From positions 124,001 to 188,000 of the forward strand of contig NZ_CP122539.1 of the NCBI RefSeq assembly GCF_029853675.1: DNA of 64,000 bases. The letters are read 5' to 3'. The notes under the pieces were generated by a model, which worked only from the letters and a program-made list of their open reading frames with translations, was not told the origin of the DNA and did not search any database. Both the position numbers and the translations under genes were made by a program. Within the stretch, counting starts at the first letter, position 1. The number at the start of each line of letters is the position of its first letter. The DNA is from Tenacibaculum tangerinum. GTDB taxonomy: Bacteria > Bacteroidota > Bacteroidia > Flavobacteriales > Flavobacteriaceae. Positions 35,237 through 44,829 of the stretch are shown piece by piece.

Positions 35237-38200
35237 GAAATAACGAGCGACATATTGTAGCCACTTGTGTTTGGGATACTCAGTTTGATGATAAACACAA
35301 AGCAGTTGACTTACAAAATAGTTTGAGTCATTGGAGTCAATACCACCTGCAAGAAGCATTGATTGCGGTGTTCAATGAAGTATGTCCGGAGGAACAAACA
35401 CTTAAAATTAAAAAGTTAGAACTTCATTTAGGAGAAGTAAACTATGACAATTTGAAGGAAGACCTTTCAGAAAAAATTAAAAAAGAGTTGTATAAAAAAC
35501 TACAACAGATTCTTTTGTATCCGACGAGATACCAGCAAGAGGTTGAAATACTTCATGAAAAAACGTCTCAAATAAAGGTCTTAGAATATTTTTTACTAAG
35601 AGGAACGTTGCCATGGGATTATCAAACAGCGTACGGAGCCTTGAATCAGCTATTGGAAACTCAATGGCAAAACAATAAACAAGAACTGATTGCCATGCTT
35701 TGGTCTGTTGGAACTCATGAAAATGCTCGAAGACGCATTGCATGGCAGTTAACAGAAAAAAACATCGTTACCATAGTAGAAAATATAGCGTCGAACAATC
35801 AAGAATATGTACAAAATATAGCCAAAGAATTGGTTAAAATTCAGGAAAAAGAAAATGTAGTTCAAATAGGATTGCATGATTTTAAGCGAAATGTATGGTT
35901 TTGGATTTTAAATTATATGTTCGTTGAAAGAGGTACCATGTTCAACAAAGTTGCTTTTGTAAAAAGTATGATTCGTCAAATGGCAAATCATTTTAATATG
36001 GAGTATAGCGAGCTCTTAGAAATTATAGAAGAAGCTGTAAATAACGTTAAAAATCAGTACTTCATTAAAAATGAGTTTATTACCATCATCAACGAACTGT
36101 CTAAAGAACAATTAACAGGAACGGTTACCACACACAGTACAGACAAACAGTTGGAGTATTATTGGGAATTCTTATTCAATCAGTTGAACAATTCAGAACT
36201 AAGAAGTACTTCTGTGCAGAAAAAGGAGTTGAATGAACTACTTCTTAGTTTGAAAAAGCAAGATGAGCAACGCTTTAAAAGAATACTAAAACCCTTACTT
36301 AATAAAAACGAAACTTTTTGGAAGGGAATTTTAAAAGATATAACCCCTGAGGTTATAGAAGCACTAATTTCGGCGTTGAATGCCTCTACAAGTTCGTTGA
36401 GAAATCAAATTCGGTTTTTAAATGCACTACAGCTTCCTGTCGAGTTAAAAACAACGGCTCAACAATTATGGGGGATTGGTTTTTTGTATGCAAAGAAAGT
36501 ATTGGTTAGTTCATCAAATCAGCAACCATTTTTAAACTATCTAGTTACTCAACTAAGTAAAACCACTCAAAAAGATAAAGAAGAGGTAATCACTAGCATC
36601 TTATCGGCAGAAATACAATCTCGTGCAAAACTGATTCATCACCTACCACTGTACACCGATTTAAAAGAAGCGTATTTACAAGCCCTTATAAAATCGGATT
36701 ATAAATTGAAAGGGGAGCATATTGAAGAAGTAGTACAACAGCTACATAGATTGTTTGAAACAACGAGTACCGATGTAGCATTGATAGAAAAACTTCAAGA
36801 AATCATGCTGTATTGGATGGTTACCAGACCTACCAGCTCTTTAGTGGTATTGAAGAAATATCAGGAAGACGAAAAATTCCGTAAAACAATCAAAAATATA
36901 TTGGCAGATGAAACTATAGCCTATCAGGTACTTAAAATTTTAGATGCAAAGGCAGCCAAAATACTAGATGTTTTAGAGGGAATTTTAGATGATTTGTTAA
37001 TAAATGAAACTCAGAGAATTGGTGTTTTTCAAGACATTAGAAAGCATGTAACAAGTATTGTAGTAAAAATTACAGTAAAAAGAACCACGACTACAACGTA
37101 TGAATTTTTACAGAAATTTATAGAGGAATTGAAGTTGCAATCTCATATACATTCTTCGGAAGATTTTAAAATATGCGTACTCAAAATAGTAACACATAAA
37201 AAATGGAAACTTCTAAGACTTACCTCTCAACAAAAGAGGGCTTTAGAACAAAAAGTGATGAATTTTACATCGAGGAATATGCTAGGGTTTCTAGTTGCTT
37301 CCATCAAAAATAACGAGTACACACCACAAGAAATAGCCAAGGCACTAGCAACGATTATTCATGCTAAGCAATATGAGCATGTTGAATTTAAAAAACAGGA
37401 AACTACTTTTATAACATACCTTATTCCTAAAGCGCACGCTTCCCTAAAAACATATTGGGTACAGGTATATACAAACCAATTACGAAAGACAGGATATAAA
37501 GAGTCTACTCAAAAAATTCAACAGGTATTAGAAGGGCTTTTTTGGCAGTGTTTGGTTAATTATGCTCATTACAAAGGTAGTGAAACCCGTTTTATAAGGA
37601 TGCTTCAGGAAGCCGTGGAACAAAACTATAAGAAGATACAAGCTTCTGAAAATTATGGGAAAAAGCGTCAAAGAGTTTCTGAAGATCATGAAAATTCGAT
37701 AACTAAGAACACCTCATCTTGGGAGTTTTTTAATAGCGTTTTGCATGAATTGGAACAGCCAAAGGCAGGAGAGTTGCTAAAGTTTAAAAACAAGACAAAA
37801 ACCTTAGAAAATGCGTTGCTGTGGTCGTTAGAAATGGTGCCATACCCTATTAAAAATAAGTTGATTAACAGGAAAACAATGCATCAGTTAAAAAAACATA
37901 TTTCGTTTGAACAACTGTTGTCGCTACTTATCGCCGATACCTCTTTGAAGGAAACTCAAAGAGAATTTTATAAAGGACTTTTGGTCCTGTTTACGATAGC
38001 TACGACCATTCAGCAATCGACAAAATTTAAAGAGTTTTTCTGGAATACTTTCGTTGATAGGTATCATACGAGTGAAAGTGAATCAGCATTAAAAACAATA
38101 ACATTAAAAACGTTTTCTGAGCTACAGAAGGAAAATGAGTTCAATTCAGAAATACTACTTCGTATTGTAAAAGATAAAAAAGTATTGGTGCCTAAAATGT

Positions 38201-39417
38201 TGCTGAATATTCTTAAAGAACAACATACAAGGTTCGTACAGTTAGCGCAACCTGATAAAGAGGTAGTTTCTGAGCTGTTACGCCATTTTCAAGCAGATAA
38301 GTTAGAAAAAGTAGCCATTCATGTATTAAAGTATCAGGAAATTCCGCATTGGCTACATTACCAAAAAACCGTTACAATCCGACAATTAATCAATGAAATA
38401 GCAGTGTTTCACCCTTTGTTATTTTTGAAAACACTACGCTCAGAGTATATTTCAAAAATTCAATTTACAGCATTAAGTAAAGAACTTAATTTCAATCTAG
38501 TTATTCAAAAACTACAACAACTGTATCCTGTTCGACGCAAACAATTAGGAGTTATAACGAAACTACATCAGGTATTGAGTAGTGTTAAGATTAAAGGAGT
38601 ACCAACCTATCAAGTACAAAGTATTATAGAAGTTTTAGTGTTAAAAGCATGGATAAATGTACAGTGGAAATTGATAGATAGTATCACTATATGGAATGAA
38701 TTGTTGTGGGAATTAAGTACAAGAAGAAGACTTGCTGCGAAAGATTTTTTTTCAGCTTTCGATAAATTAAAAGAACAATTGCCCATTCCGTTGCAACTTA
38801 CTTATGAAGGAATGAGCAGAGCAGCCCCCCCAGAAGAAAGAAAAATTGAAACCAAACAAGAAACAAAAAAAATAAATAGTAAAACAAACATAAAACAAAC
38901 AAACATGTCAAAAACACAAGTTATGGTAAGAAATGCAGGAATGGTACTATTAAATAGTTACTTTTCCATGCTACTAGAACGATTGAATCTAGTAAAAAAT
39001 AATGATTTCGTATCTGAAGAAGCACAACAAAAAGCAGCACTTTATTTACAATATGTAGTCACAGGTTTGGAGAGTACTGAAGAGCAGTTGTTGCCATTAA
39101 ACAAAGTGTTATGTGGGATTCCTGTAGAAACACCCATAGCAGTGAGTATTGAGATTTCAAATTCAGAAAAAGAATTAATTAACGGATTACTTAATTCCTG
39201 TATTGACTATTGGTCGGCCATAGGGTCTTCTACAGTAGATGGCTTTAGAGGAAACTGGTTGGTAAGAGAAGGGCTCTTAAAAGAAGAAGAAGAACGTTGG
39301 CAACTTACCGTTGAAAAAAGACCTTATGATGTACTCATGCTAAAGTCTCCTTTTTTCTTTTCTATTATCAAACTGCCTTGGATGTCAAAACCCTTGCATG
39401 TATCATGGCCATTTTAA
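35233..39417 (+). CDS. eCIS tape-measure protein (Pvc14-like)
   Basis: A 1394-residue, almost wholly helical protein. The N-terminus (I-K-K-L-E-L-H-L-G-E-V near residue 60) and the C-terminal 170 residues (N-A-G-M-V-L-L, L-Q-Y-V-V-T-G, L-N-K-V-L-C-G-I, then I-K-L-P-W-M) match the conserved ends of contractile-injection-system tape measures. The long variable middle is expected to set tube length. Just before the conserved C-terminus is a K/T/N-rich low-complexity linker (about residues 1203-1225), which may be a processing or hinge region. Confidence 0.88.
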   Translation: MRNNERHIVATCVWDTQFDDKHKAVDLQNSLSHWSQYHLQEALIAVFNEVCPEEQTLKIKKLELHLGEVNYDNLKEDLSEKIKKELYKKLQQILLYPTRYQQEVEILHEKTSQIKVLEYFLLRGTLPWDYQTAYGALNQLLETQWQNNKQELIAMLWSVGTHENARRRIAWQLTEKNIVTIVENIASNNQEYVQNIAKELVKIQEKENVVQIGLHDFKRNVWFWILNYMFVERGTMFNKVAFVKSMIRQMANHFNMEYSELLEIIEEAVNNVKNQYFIKNEFITIINELSKEQLTGTVTTHSTDKQLEYYWEFLFNQLNNSELRSTSVQKKELNELLLSLKKQDEQRFKRILKPLLNKNETFWKGILKDITPEVIEALISALNASTSSLRNQIRFLNALQLPVELKTTAQQLWGIGFLYAKKVLVSSSNQQPFLNYLVTQLSKTTQKDKEEVITSILSAEIQSRAKLIHHLPLYTDLKEAYLQALIKSDYKLKGEHIEEVVQQLHRLFETTSTDVALIEKLQEIMLYWMVTRPTSSLVVLKKYQEDEKFRKTIKNILADETIAYQVLKILDAKAAKILDVLEGILDDLLINETQRIGVFQDIRKHVTSIVVKITVKRTTTTTYEFLQKFIEELKLQSHIHSSEDFKICVLKIVTHKKWKLLRLTSQQKRALEQKVMNFTSRNMLGFLVASIKNNEYTPQEIAKALATIIHAKQYEHVEFKKQETTFITYLIPKAHASLKTYWVQVYTNQLRKTGYKESTQKIQQVLEGLFWQCLVNYAHYKGSETRFIRMLQEAVEQNYKKIQASENYGKKRQRVSEDHENSITKNTSSWEFFNSVLHELEQPKAGELLKFKNKTKTLENALLWSLEMVPYPIKNKLINRKTMHQLKKHISFEQLLSLLIADTSLKETQREFYKGLLVLFTIATTIQQSTKFKEFFWNTFVDRYHTSESESALKTITLKTFSELQKENEFNSEILLRIVKDKKVLVPKMLLNILKEQHTRFVQLAQPDKEVVSELLRHFQADKLEKVAIHVLKYQEIPHWLHYQKTVTIRQLINEIAVFHPLLFLKTLRSEYISKIQFTALSKELNFNLVIQKLQQLYPVRRKQLGVITKLHQVLSSVKIKGVPTYQVQSIIEVLVLKAWINVQWKLIDSITIWNELLWELSTRRRLAAKDFFSAFDKLKEQLPIPLQLTYEGMSRAAPPEERKIETKQETKKINSKTNIKQTNMSKTQVMVRNAGMVLLNSYFSMLLERLNLVKNNDFVSEEAQQKAALYLQYVVTGLESTEEQLLPLNKVLCGIPVETPIAVSIEISNSEKELINGLLNSCIDYWSAIGSSTVDGFRGNWLVREGLLKEEEERWQLTVEKRPYDVLMLKSPFFFSIIKLPWMSKPLHVSWPF

Positions 39418-39463
39418 ATTAAAAAATAACAAAAAGTATATTAACTAAATAAAACAAAAACTT

Positions 39464-41602
39464 ATGAACTCGTACAATGAAAATTTACATTCTGGTGTTT
39501 CGACTTCTTTAGGCAATCAAGAGACTGCTTTAAAAAAAGCCCAAGCACAATTAGACGCCACTATGTTTTCCTTATACTACGCACAAGGAAATTACATAAC
39601 TATTTATGAAAAGTTGGGTATAGAAAATAATAAATACCAATTTAACCAAAAGTTGTATAATGAAATGGTGATTGATAGTGATTTGTCAACCAATTTGTTG
39701 TCTTCTGTTAATCAAGGAAAAACGTTGGTAACTACATCCATTTCAAATGCAAGTGTAGCCGCTTCAAACGTACAAATTGCTTCCAATGCTATTTTAAAAT
39801 TAGCGAGTGATATGGGAAGTATTTTTAACATAGTAAGTGCAGCCGACTTTGATTCCGAAATTTACCAGCAAAGTAAAGATGCCAACAGTTTAATGAGTGA
39901 AACAGCGTATTTAGCAGAGGTACTTTCTCAATATTCTATGAAAACCTCTTCATTAATAGCAGAGGTATCAGCAGAAAAATTGTCTGAAACCGCTGCGACA
40001 AGCGATGCAAGTGTTAAAAATTTATTACAAGTTGTAAAAACAGAATTTGACAAAGCAGCTACTCAGGTAAATAATGATAACAATGCCTTGGCGCAGGCAA
40101 GTACAGATGAGAAAAAGCTAGAAGGAAGTTTGGAAGATGCCAAAGTAAACTACGACGCTTCAAAAGATGCTTATGCAATAACCAATCAAGAACTCAACTT
40201 AGATTTAGTGGTTACCAAGGAGAATCTAAAAGGAAGAGAAATTAAATATACCGTAAGTTTCTTACCCTATCAAAGTCCTTTTGGAGTAGAGAATGCTCCT
40301 TCAGGATATCCTGTAGACAACTATTATATCTTTTTAGTAAAAGAAAGTAAAAAGAAAACTTTTTCAATGTCGGTTGCAGAAGGAATATTGGTAAAAGACC
40401 CAGAGGCTAAAGGAAAAAATGGCTATCCATATATAGTAATAAAAGGAGGAAAGTCTACCGAAAAAGGAGTGAGTAAAACACTTATGTTTAATGCATTGGA
40501 AGATACCGATGAAGATGCTTTACAATTGGGAGAAAACTATGTGGTTTTTGTTTTAGCAAGTTTAAGTAGTACATATAAAAAACTAATCAACAATTTTGAG
40601 GATTATTTAACGGCTCCGTCTGCTTCATTTAGTTTAACCAATCAATTAATAGCCCCTGTAGCAGATGATATTAAAGTAGGAAATGAAAAAACTGAAAAGG
40701 ACAAAAAAATATCATTAGAAAGTAAGATAATAAGTGCTGTTAGTATCTCTAGAGAAGATTTAGCAGGAAAAAATACTGAGTCTAAAAAAATTGTAAATCA
40801 GGTGTTATCATTTCCAACGAATCAAAATACTCACTTTAAAGTAGAATATCGTTGTATGTTTTTACCAGACAATTCTGAGCTTATTAAAGGATTACTAACA
40901 AATCAAGAGTTACTTGCTAAAGAAGAAGAGGCTAAAGTATTAGAACAAATTTCTAATAAATACGACCCTAAGATTTCCGAACTAGAGTTGAAAATTAATG
41001 CGTTGGAGTCTGAATTGGAAGTATTAGAAGCAACGGCAGATAGCGATATAGAAGCTTGGGTAGCAAGTGTTGAAAATTCAATAGCAGCCAAGAAAACCCA
41101 TACCTTAGAAGAAGTTAAAACTCTCACTGAAGGAGGAGAAGACAATATAGATGCCATTTATAAAAAGCTAGGAGTTAAAAAAAGTAGTGAAAAAATAGTA
41201 GAAAAAGATATTCTAAAAATTATTGCAGTAATGCTAGAAATAGCACTAGCAAAAATAGAATTTGATGCCCTTAAAAAATCTAAAGAAGAGGCATTTAAGG
41301 GGTTGGATGAAAAAGCCTTGAACTTGCATCCAGGGTTTATGTTTAATGAAACCATTGCTGAAAGAGTGACAGCGAGTAATTACTTTGTAGCCAGCCCATC
41401 AAAAGATGATGACCAAAATTTTGAAGTTAAACTCAAACCAGAAATGACCGATAATTTCGGAAACCGTTTAATCCCCGGAAGCTTATACATACCCGTAGTA
41501 TTGGTGGTAAATAACCAAGGAGCAGAAATTAGTAAACAATTTAGCAGTGCACTATCTGATTTTCAAAATACCAAACCATTTACTTACAAATATAAAAACT
41601 AA
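39464..41602 (+). CDS. eCIS-associated coiled-coil protein of unknown function
   Basis: A 712-residue protein with no signal peptide. Residues 1-245 and about 480-600 are long Ala/Ser/Lys-rich helices with heptad character. Between and after them are beta-rich domains (about 250-450 and 615-712; for example Y-P-V-D-N-Y-Y-I-F-L-V and L-I-P-G-S-L-Y-I-P-V-V). It occupies the approximate place of the tail-fibre gene (Pvc13/Afp13) but shows no adenovirus-like knob or fibre repeats that I can recognise. It may be a fibre, a baseplate extension or a chaperone. The next gene resembles its helical part. Confidence 0.65.
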   Translation: MNSYNENLHSGVSTSLGNQETALKKAQAQLDATMFSLYYAQGNYITIYEKLGIENNKYQFNQKLYNEMVIDSDLSTNLLSSVNQGKTLVTTSISNASVAASNVQIASNAILKLASDMGSIFNIVSAADFDSEIYQQSKDANSLMSETAYLAEVLSQYSMKTSSLIAEVSAEKLSETAATSDASVKNLLQVVKTEFDKAATQVNNDNNALAQASTDEKKLEGSLEDAKVNYDASKDAYAITNQELNLDLVVTKENLKGREIKYTVSFLPYQSPFGVENAPSGYPVDNYYIFLVKESKKKTFSMSVAEGILVKDPEAKGKNGYPYIVIKGGKSTEKGVSKTLMFNALEDTDEDALQLGENYVVFVLASLSSTYKKLINNFEDYLTAPSASFSLTNQLIAPVADDIKVGNEKTEKDKKISLESKIISAVSISREDLAGKNTESKKIVNQVLSFPTNQNTHFKVEYRCMFLPDNSELIKGLLTNQELLAKEEEAKVLEQISNKYDPKISELELKINALESELEVLEATADSDIEAWVASVENSIAAKKTHTLEEVKTLTEGGEDNIDAIYKKLGVKKSSEKIVEKDILKIIAVMLEIALAKIEFDALKKSKEEAFKGLDEKALNLHPGFMFNETIAERVTASNYFVASPSKDDDQNFEVKLKPEMTDNFGNRLIPGSLYIPVVLVVNNQGAEISKQFSSALSDFQNTKPFTYKYKN

Positions 41603-41623
41603 CCTTATTAAAAAATAACAATC

Positions 41624-42472
41624 ATGGCAAGCATTTATACCAATACCTTATTGAAGGATACTTCGACTAAAAATAGAAAATACGGGGTAACAGAAAGAAA
41701 AAAAGCGACTTTAGATCAGTTGTCTAACCAAGTGTTAGATGCAGAGAATGAAGTAGAGCAGTTACAAGCAATTGTACAATCGTTAACCGAAAAATCAAAT
41801 AAATTTTCGGCACAACTAAGTTTGGCAGAACAAAACAGAAAACAGGCACGAAACAATATGGAACTTGGTGAAGAGGTAGGAACTAAGCTTAAAGAACTTA
41901 AAGACCTTTCAAACACCGCATTTAACGAAGTAGTTTTAGCAAAAAAAGAAGTACAAGATACTGCCCAAAAAACCAATACAGTTATAAATAAACTTATTTA
42001 TTCTGCCGAAGTGATTAACAAACTATCAAACTTAGTTATTAGAAAAAAAGCGATGAACCCGTTAATTTCTGATGATTTGGTAAGTATGATTACCAAAGCA
42101 GGTTCTGATGCGAACAATGCAGTAGCTTTAACACTTACGGCATTAAAATCGGTATTTGCTTCTCAAGCTACCATTTTAGAATCAGAGGCAACCCTATCGT
42201 TAGAGTATATTCAAGCAGTAAAATTAGTAGAGTGTTTTACAGGAGTTGAAGCAGAAGACATCAGCAATCAATTACCAGAAAAAGGGGTTTTATCCTTGCT
42301 GCAAACTGCCTATACCGTTTCAGAGCAGTTATACAAGGGTTCATTTACCGCATTTAACGATACCGTAAAACAACTTAATGCAGCACAAAGTGAGCTTAAC
42401 AAAGCCAATGTTAAACTAAGCTCATTACAATCTGGTTTGGCAGCAGCCAATGCAGCAGCACTAGCCTCATAA
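41624..42472 (+). CDS. eCIS-associated alpha-helical coiled-coil protein
   Basis: A 282-residue all-helical protein, highly charged with clear heptads (residues 25-135 and 235-275) and ending in an alanine-rich stretch. The helix composition resembles the N-terminal part of the preceding 712-residue protein, suggesting the two assemble together or arose by duplication. No known domain is seen. Followed by a large RNA hairpin rather than an immediate next gene. Confidence 0.65.
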   Translation: MASIYTNTLLKDTSTKNRKYGVTERKKATLDQLSNQVLDAENEVEQLQAIVQSLTEKSNKFSAQLSLAEQNRKQARNNMELGEEVGTKLKELKDLSNTAFNEVVLAKKEVQDTAQKTNTVINKLIYSAEVINKLSNLVIRKKAMNPLISDDLVSMITKAGSDANNAVALTLTALKSVFASQATILESEATLSLEYIQAVKLVECFTGVEAEDISNQLPEKGVLSLLQTAYTVSEQLYKGSFTAFNDTVKQLNAAQSELNKANVKLSSLQSGLAAANAAALAS

Positions 42473-42484
42473 ACGAGTAGAAAA

Positions 42485-42533
42485 TTATAGCGTAGTTGAA
42501 ATTGAGCACATTCGTATTTCAACTATGCTGTAA
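42485..42533 (+). promoter_or_regulatory. Large RNA hairpin inside the eCIS operon
   Basis: Bases 42485-42502 pair with 42516-42533: 18 pairs, of which two are G-U wobbles, around a 13-base loop. No T-tract follows, so it is more likely a processing, stability or attenuation element than a full terminator. It could set different amounts of the structural genes and the ATPase/cargo genes. Confidence 0.65.
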
Positions 42534-42564
42534 TTCAATCAAATAATTACTAAAATTTAAACGT

Positions 42565-43485
42565 GTGAAAAATGTATTCAAACAATTTTATGAAAACTGT
42601 TATCTGAAAACACAAGGATTCATTCCCGTAAAACCTTTAGATCAATACTTGTTTCCAGGAGATTTTTTTCAAATTAAAAACGGAAATATTGTGCTTTTAG
42701 GAAATGTTTTTGAAGGAGGTGTTATTGATTCAGAAGAAGTATCTTTTTCAGAAGGATTGAAACTCAATGAAGCAAGCTGGTTTTTTAGTAAAGACGTTTC
42801 TAAAGTGTATTCAGGAAGAGAAGTAGGAGAGGCAGAATTAGAGGAAGTCTTTACGTTTAGTAAGCAGATATTAGCGTTTAAAGGATTGGGAAGTTTTTAT
42901 TTTAAAGCACAGCACCCTGAGTTGATAAAAATTGAAAATTGGAATCAAATGTATCAGGAACTTATTATCAAGTTAACACAGACTATGTATTCCTTTAGAG
43001 AAGTATATGTAGTCACCGAAGTGGTAACTGCCGAAAATTGGACACTGGCTGTAGGTGGCGCTAAAAATGCGGAGTTGGAAATCGTTACCAAAAATAAAAA
43101 TTTTGGCTTGGTAGATATTTTTGGCAATAGCAACTCTCAAACAGTACAAGCCCGTAATATTGAATATTATCATGAAGAAACCACTAGAAAACCCTCCTTT
43201 TTTAAAGCAAAAAAGCTCGTTGTAAGACCACAGCATTTAGATACTTTTATAAGTGAGTTGTTGCTAAAACAAAAGGGGAGATTTGATTGGGTACAGCAAT
43301 TCTATACCTACGATTTTAATTGTGAGGCCGTCGATTTTTCAGCACGCATTCCCTACAATGTTAACGAAAGCGTTTTAGATATGCTGCAATCAAATCAGCT
43401 AAATCCGAATACTGCTTTGTTGTATTTTGATTGGGTAGACGCTTCTTTAGACGATGTGGAAAAACTTTTTAATGAAGTGAAATGA
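42565..43485 (+). CDS. eCIS-associated protein of unknown function
   Basis: A 306-residue cytoplasmic-type protein encoded immediately before the ATPase and overlapping its start by four bases; it begins with GTG 42565 or a nearby codon (V-K-N-V-F-K, read as Met). The first 60 residues have an amphipathic helix then G-F-I-P-V-K-P-L-D and F-P-G-D-F-F-Q-I. The remainder alternates strands and helices and has D-W-V-Q-Q-F-Y near residue 240. I do not recognise a family. Tight coupling to the ATPase suggests an assembly or loading role. Confidence 0.65.
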   Translation: MKNVFKQFYENCYLKTQGFIPVKPLDQYLFPGDFFQIKNGNIVLLGNVFEGGVIDSEEVSFSEGLKLNEASWFFSKDVSKVYSGREVGEAELEEVFTFSKQILAFKGLGSFYFKAQHPELIKIENWNQMYQELIIKLTQTMYSFREVYVVTEVVTAENWTLAVGGAKNAELEIVTKNKNFGLVDIFGNSNSQTVQARNIEYYHEETTRKPSFFKAKKLVVRPQHLDTFISELLLKQKGRFDWVQQFYTYDFNCEAVDFSARIPYNVNESVLDMLQSNQLNPNTALLYFDWVDASLDDVEKLFNEVK

Positions 43486-44828
43486 AGGCAGCAAAGAACA
43501 TACAAGCCCTACACAAAGAAATTCATTGGTTAGAACAGGTGATTCATAACGTAATCAGCAGGTATTTACAGCACGAAGGCGAATGGTCACATTGGACGGA
43601 TTTAGCAATGCCAGAAGAAGACGATTCTATATATCAGCAATGGATACAAAAGAATTCCATAACCCAGTACCAACGGTTGGCATTAGCACTCGCCATGACA
43701 CCGCAACTCAAACCAGAAGTGTTAGATGTCTTCTTCGGAAAAAATCAATTGTATGATAGAGGATTTACCGAATTTGGAGGCATATTAGATGCAAATCATA
43801 GCGGATTTTTACCTACAGGGCAAACCTTACTGTTTTTAATTACCGCCACAGAACCCGAACTCAGATACGAAGTAACTGCCTTATTTGATACCACCAGTAT
43901 TTTTTCTGTAGAACAGATACTCTTACTAGAAAATATTCCGTCACACATTCCAAAGTTAAATGGCATATTAACACTCAATAAAAGATGGTTAGCCTACTTT
44001 GAAACAGGAGAAATGCAAGATATAGAACAGAGTGCCGAGTTTCCTGCAAAACGTATTACCACCCACTTAGAATGGGAAGATGTGGTGCTAAACGACATCG
44101 TAATGGATCAGGTGCTAGAACTCAAAACATGGCTATTGCACGGAGACGAGTTAATGAACGACTGGGGTTTGTACAAAAAGGTAAAGCGAGGATACCGAAC
44201 CTTGTTTTACGGACCTCCAGGAACTGGAAAAACCTTAACCGTAACCTTATTAGGAAAAGTTACTGATAGAGAAGTTTATCGGGTAGACCTGTCGATGATA
44301 GTCTCAAAATACATAGGAGAAACAGAGAAAAATCTATCCAAAATATTTGATATCGCAGAGCATAAAAACTGGATTTTATTTTTTGATGAAGCAGATGCCT
44401 TATTTGGAAAACGAACAGAAGCCAATTCGTCTAACGACCGACATGCCAATCAGCAAACCTCATATTTATTACAACGTATAGAAGATTTTCCAGGTGTGGT
44501 GATTCTCGCTTCCAATTTAAAAACCAATATGGATGCTGCTTTTACCAGAAGATTCCAGTCGATGATTCATTTTACCATGCCTGCCGTTAACGAACGCTAT
44601 CAATTATGGAAAAATGCCTTTACAGGTACCTGTACTTTACATTCCGATATTAATCTATGGAAAATAGCTGAAGAGTATGAATTGGCTGGAGGTGCTATTA
44701 TCAATGTATTGCGCTTTTGTGCCTTGTCTGCCATTCAAAGAAACGATACCGTGGTACTAGCTCATGAATTGATAGAAGGTATTCGCAAAGAGTTTAAAAA
44801 GGAAAACAAAACAGTTACTGTTTTTTAA
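43482..44828 (+). CDS. eCIS AAA+ ATPase (Pvc15-like)
   Basis: A 448-residue ATPase with one AAA module in the C-terminal half. Walker A is G-P-P-G-T-G-K-T (244-251) and Walker B is W-I-L-F-F-D-E-A-D (297-305). Sensor 1 is the Asn in L-A-S-N (345), and the arginine finger candidates are R356/R357. The N-terminal domain is specific to the eCIS group. Unlike ClpV of type VI secretion it has only one ATPase module. Pvc15/Afp15-type ATPases are needed for assembly or cargo loading, which fits its place directly before the cargo genes. Confidence 0.92.
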   Translation: MKAAKNIQALHKEIHWLEQVIHNVISRYLQHEGEWSHWTDLAMPEEDDSIYQQWIQKNSITQYQRLALALAMTPQLKPEVLDVFFGKNQLYDRGFTEFGGILDANHSGFLPTGQTLLFLITATEPELRYEVTALFDTTSIFSVEQILLLENIPSHIPKLNGILTLNKRWLAYFETGEMQDIEQSAEFPAKRITTHLEWEDVVLNDIVMDQVLELKTWLLHGDELMNDWGLYKKVKRGYRTLFYGPPGTGKTLTVTLLGKVTDREVYRVDLSMIVSKYIGETEKNLSKIFDIAEHKNWILFFDEADALFGKRTEANSSNDRHANQQTSYLLQRIEDFPGVVILASNLKTNMDAAFTRRFQSMIHFTMPAVNERYQLWKNAFTGTCTLHSDINLWKIAEEYELAGGAIINVLRFCALSAIQRNDTVVLAHELIEGIRKEFKKENKTVTVF

Positions 44829-44829
44829 G

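Noticed and set aside
42565..43485. Gasdermin-like assignment for the gene before the ATPase
   Set aside because: Only a faint resemblance in the first 60 residues; no supporting motif, protease neighbour or C-terminal inhibitory segment can be seen.
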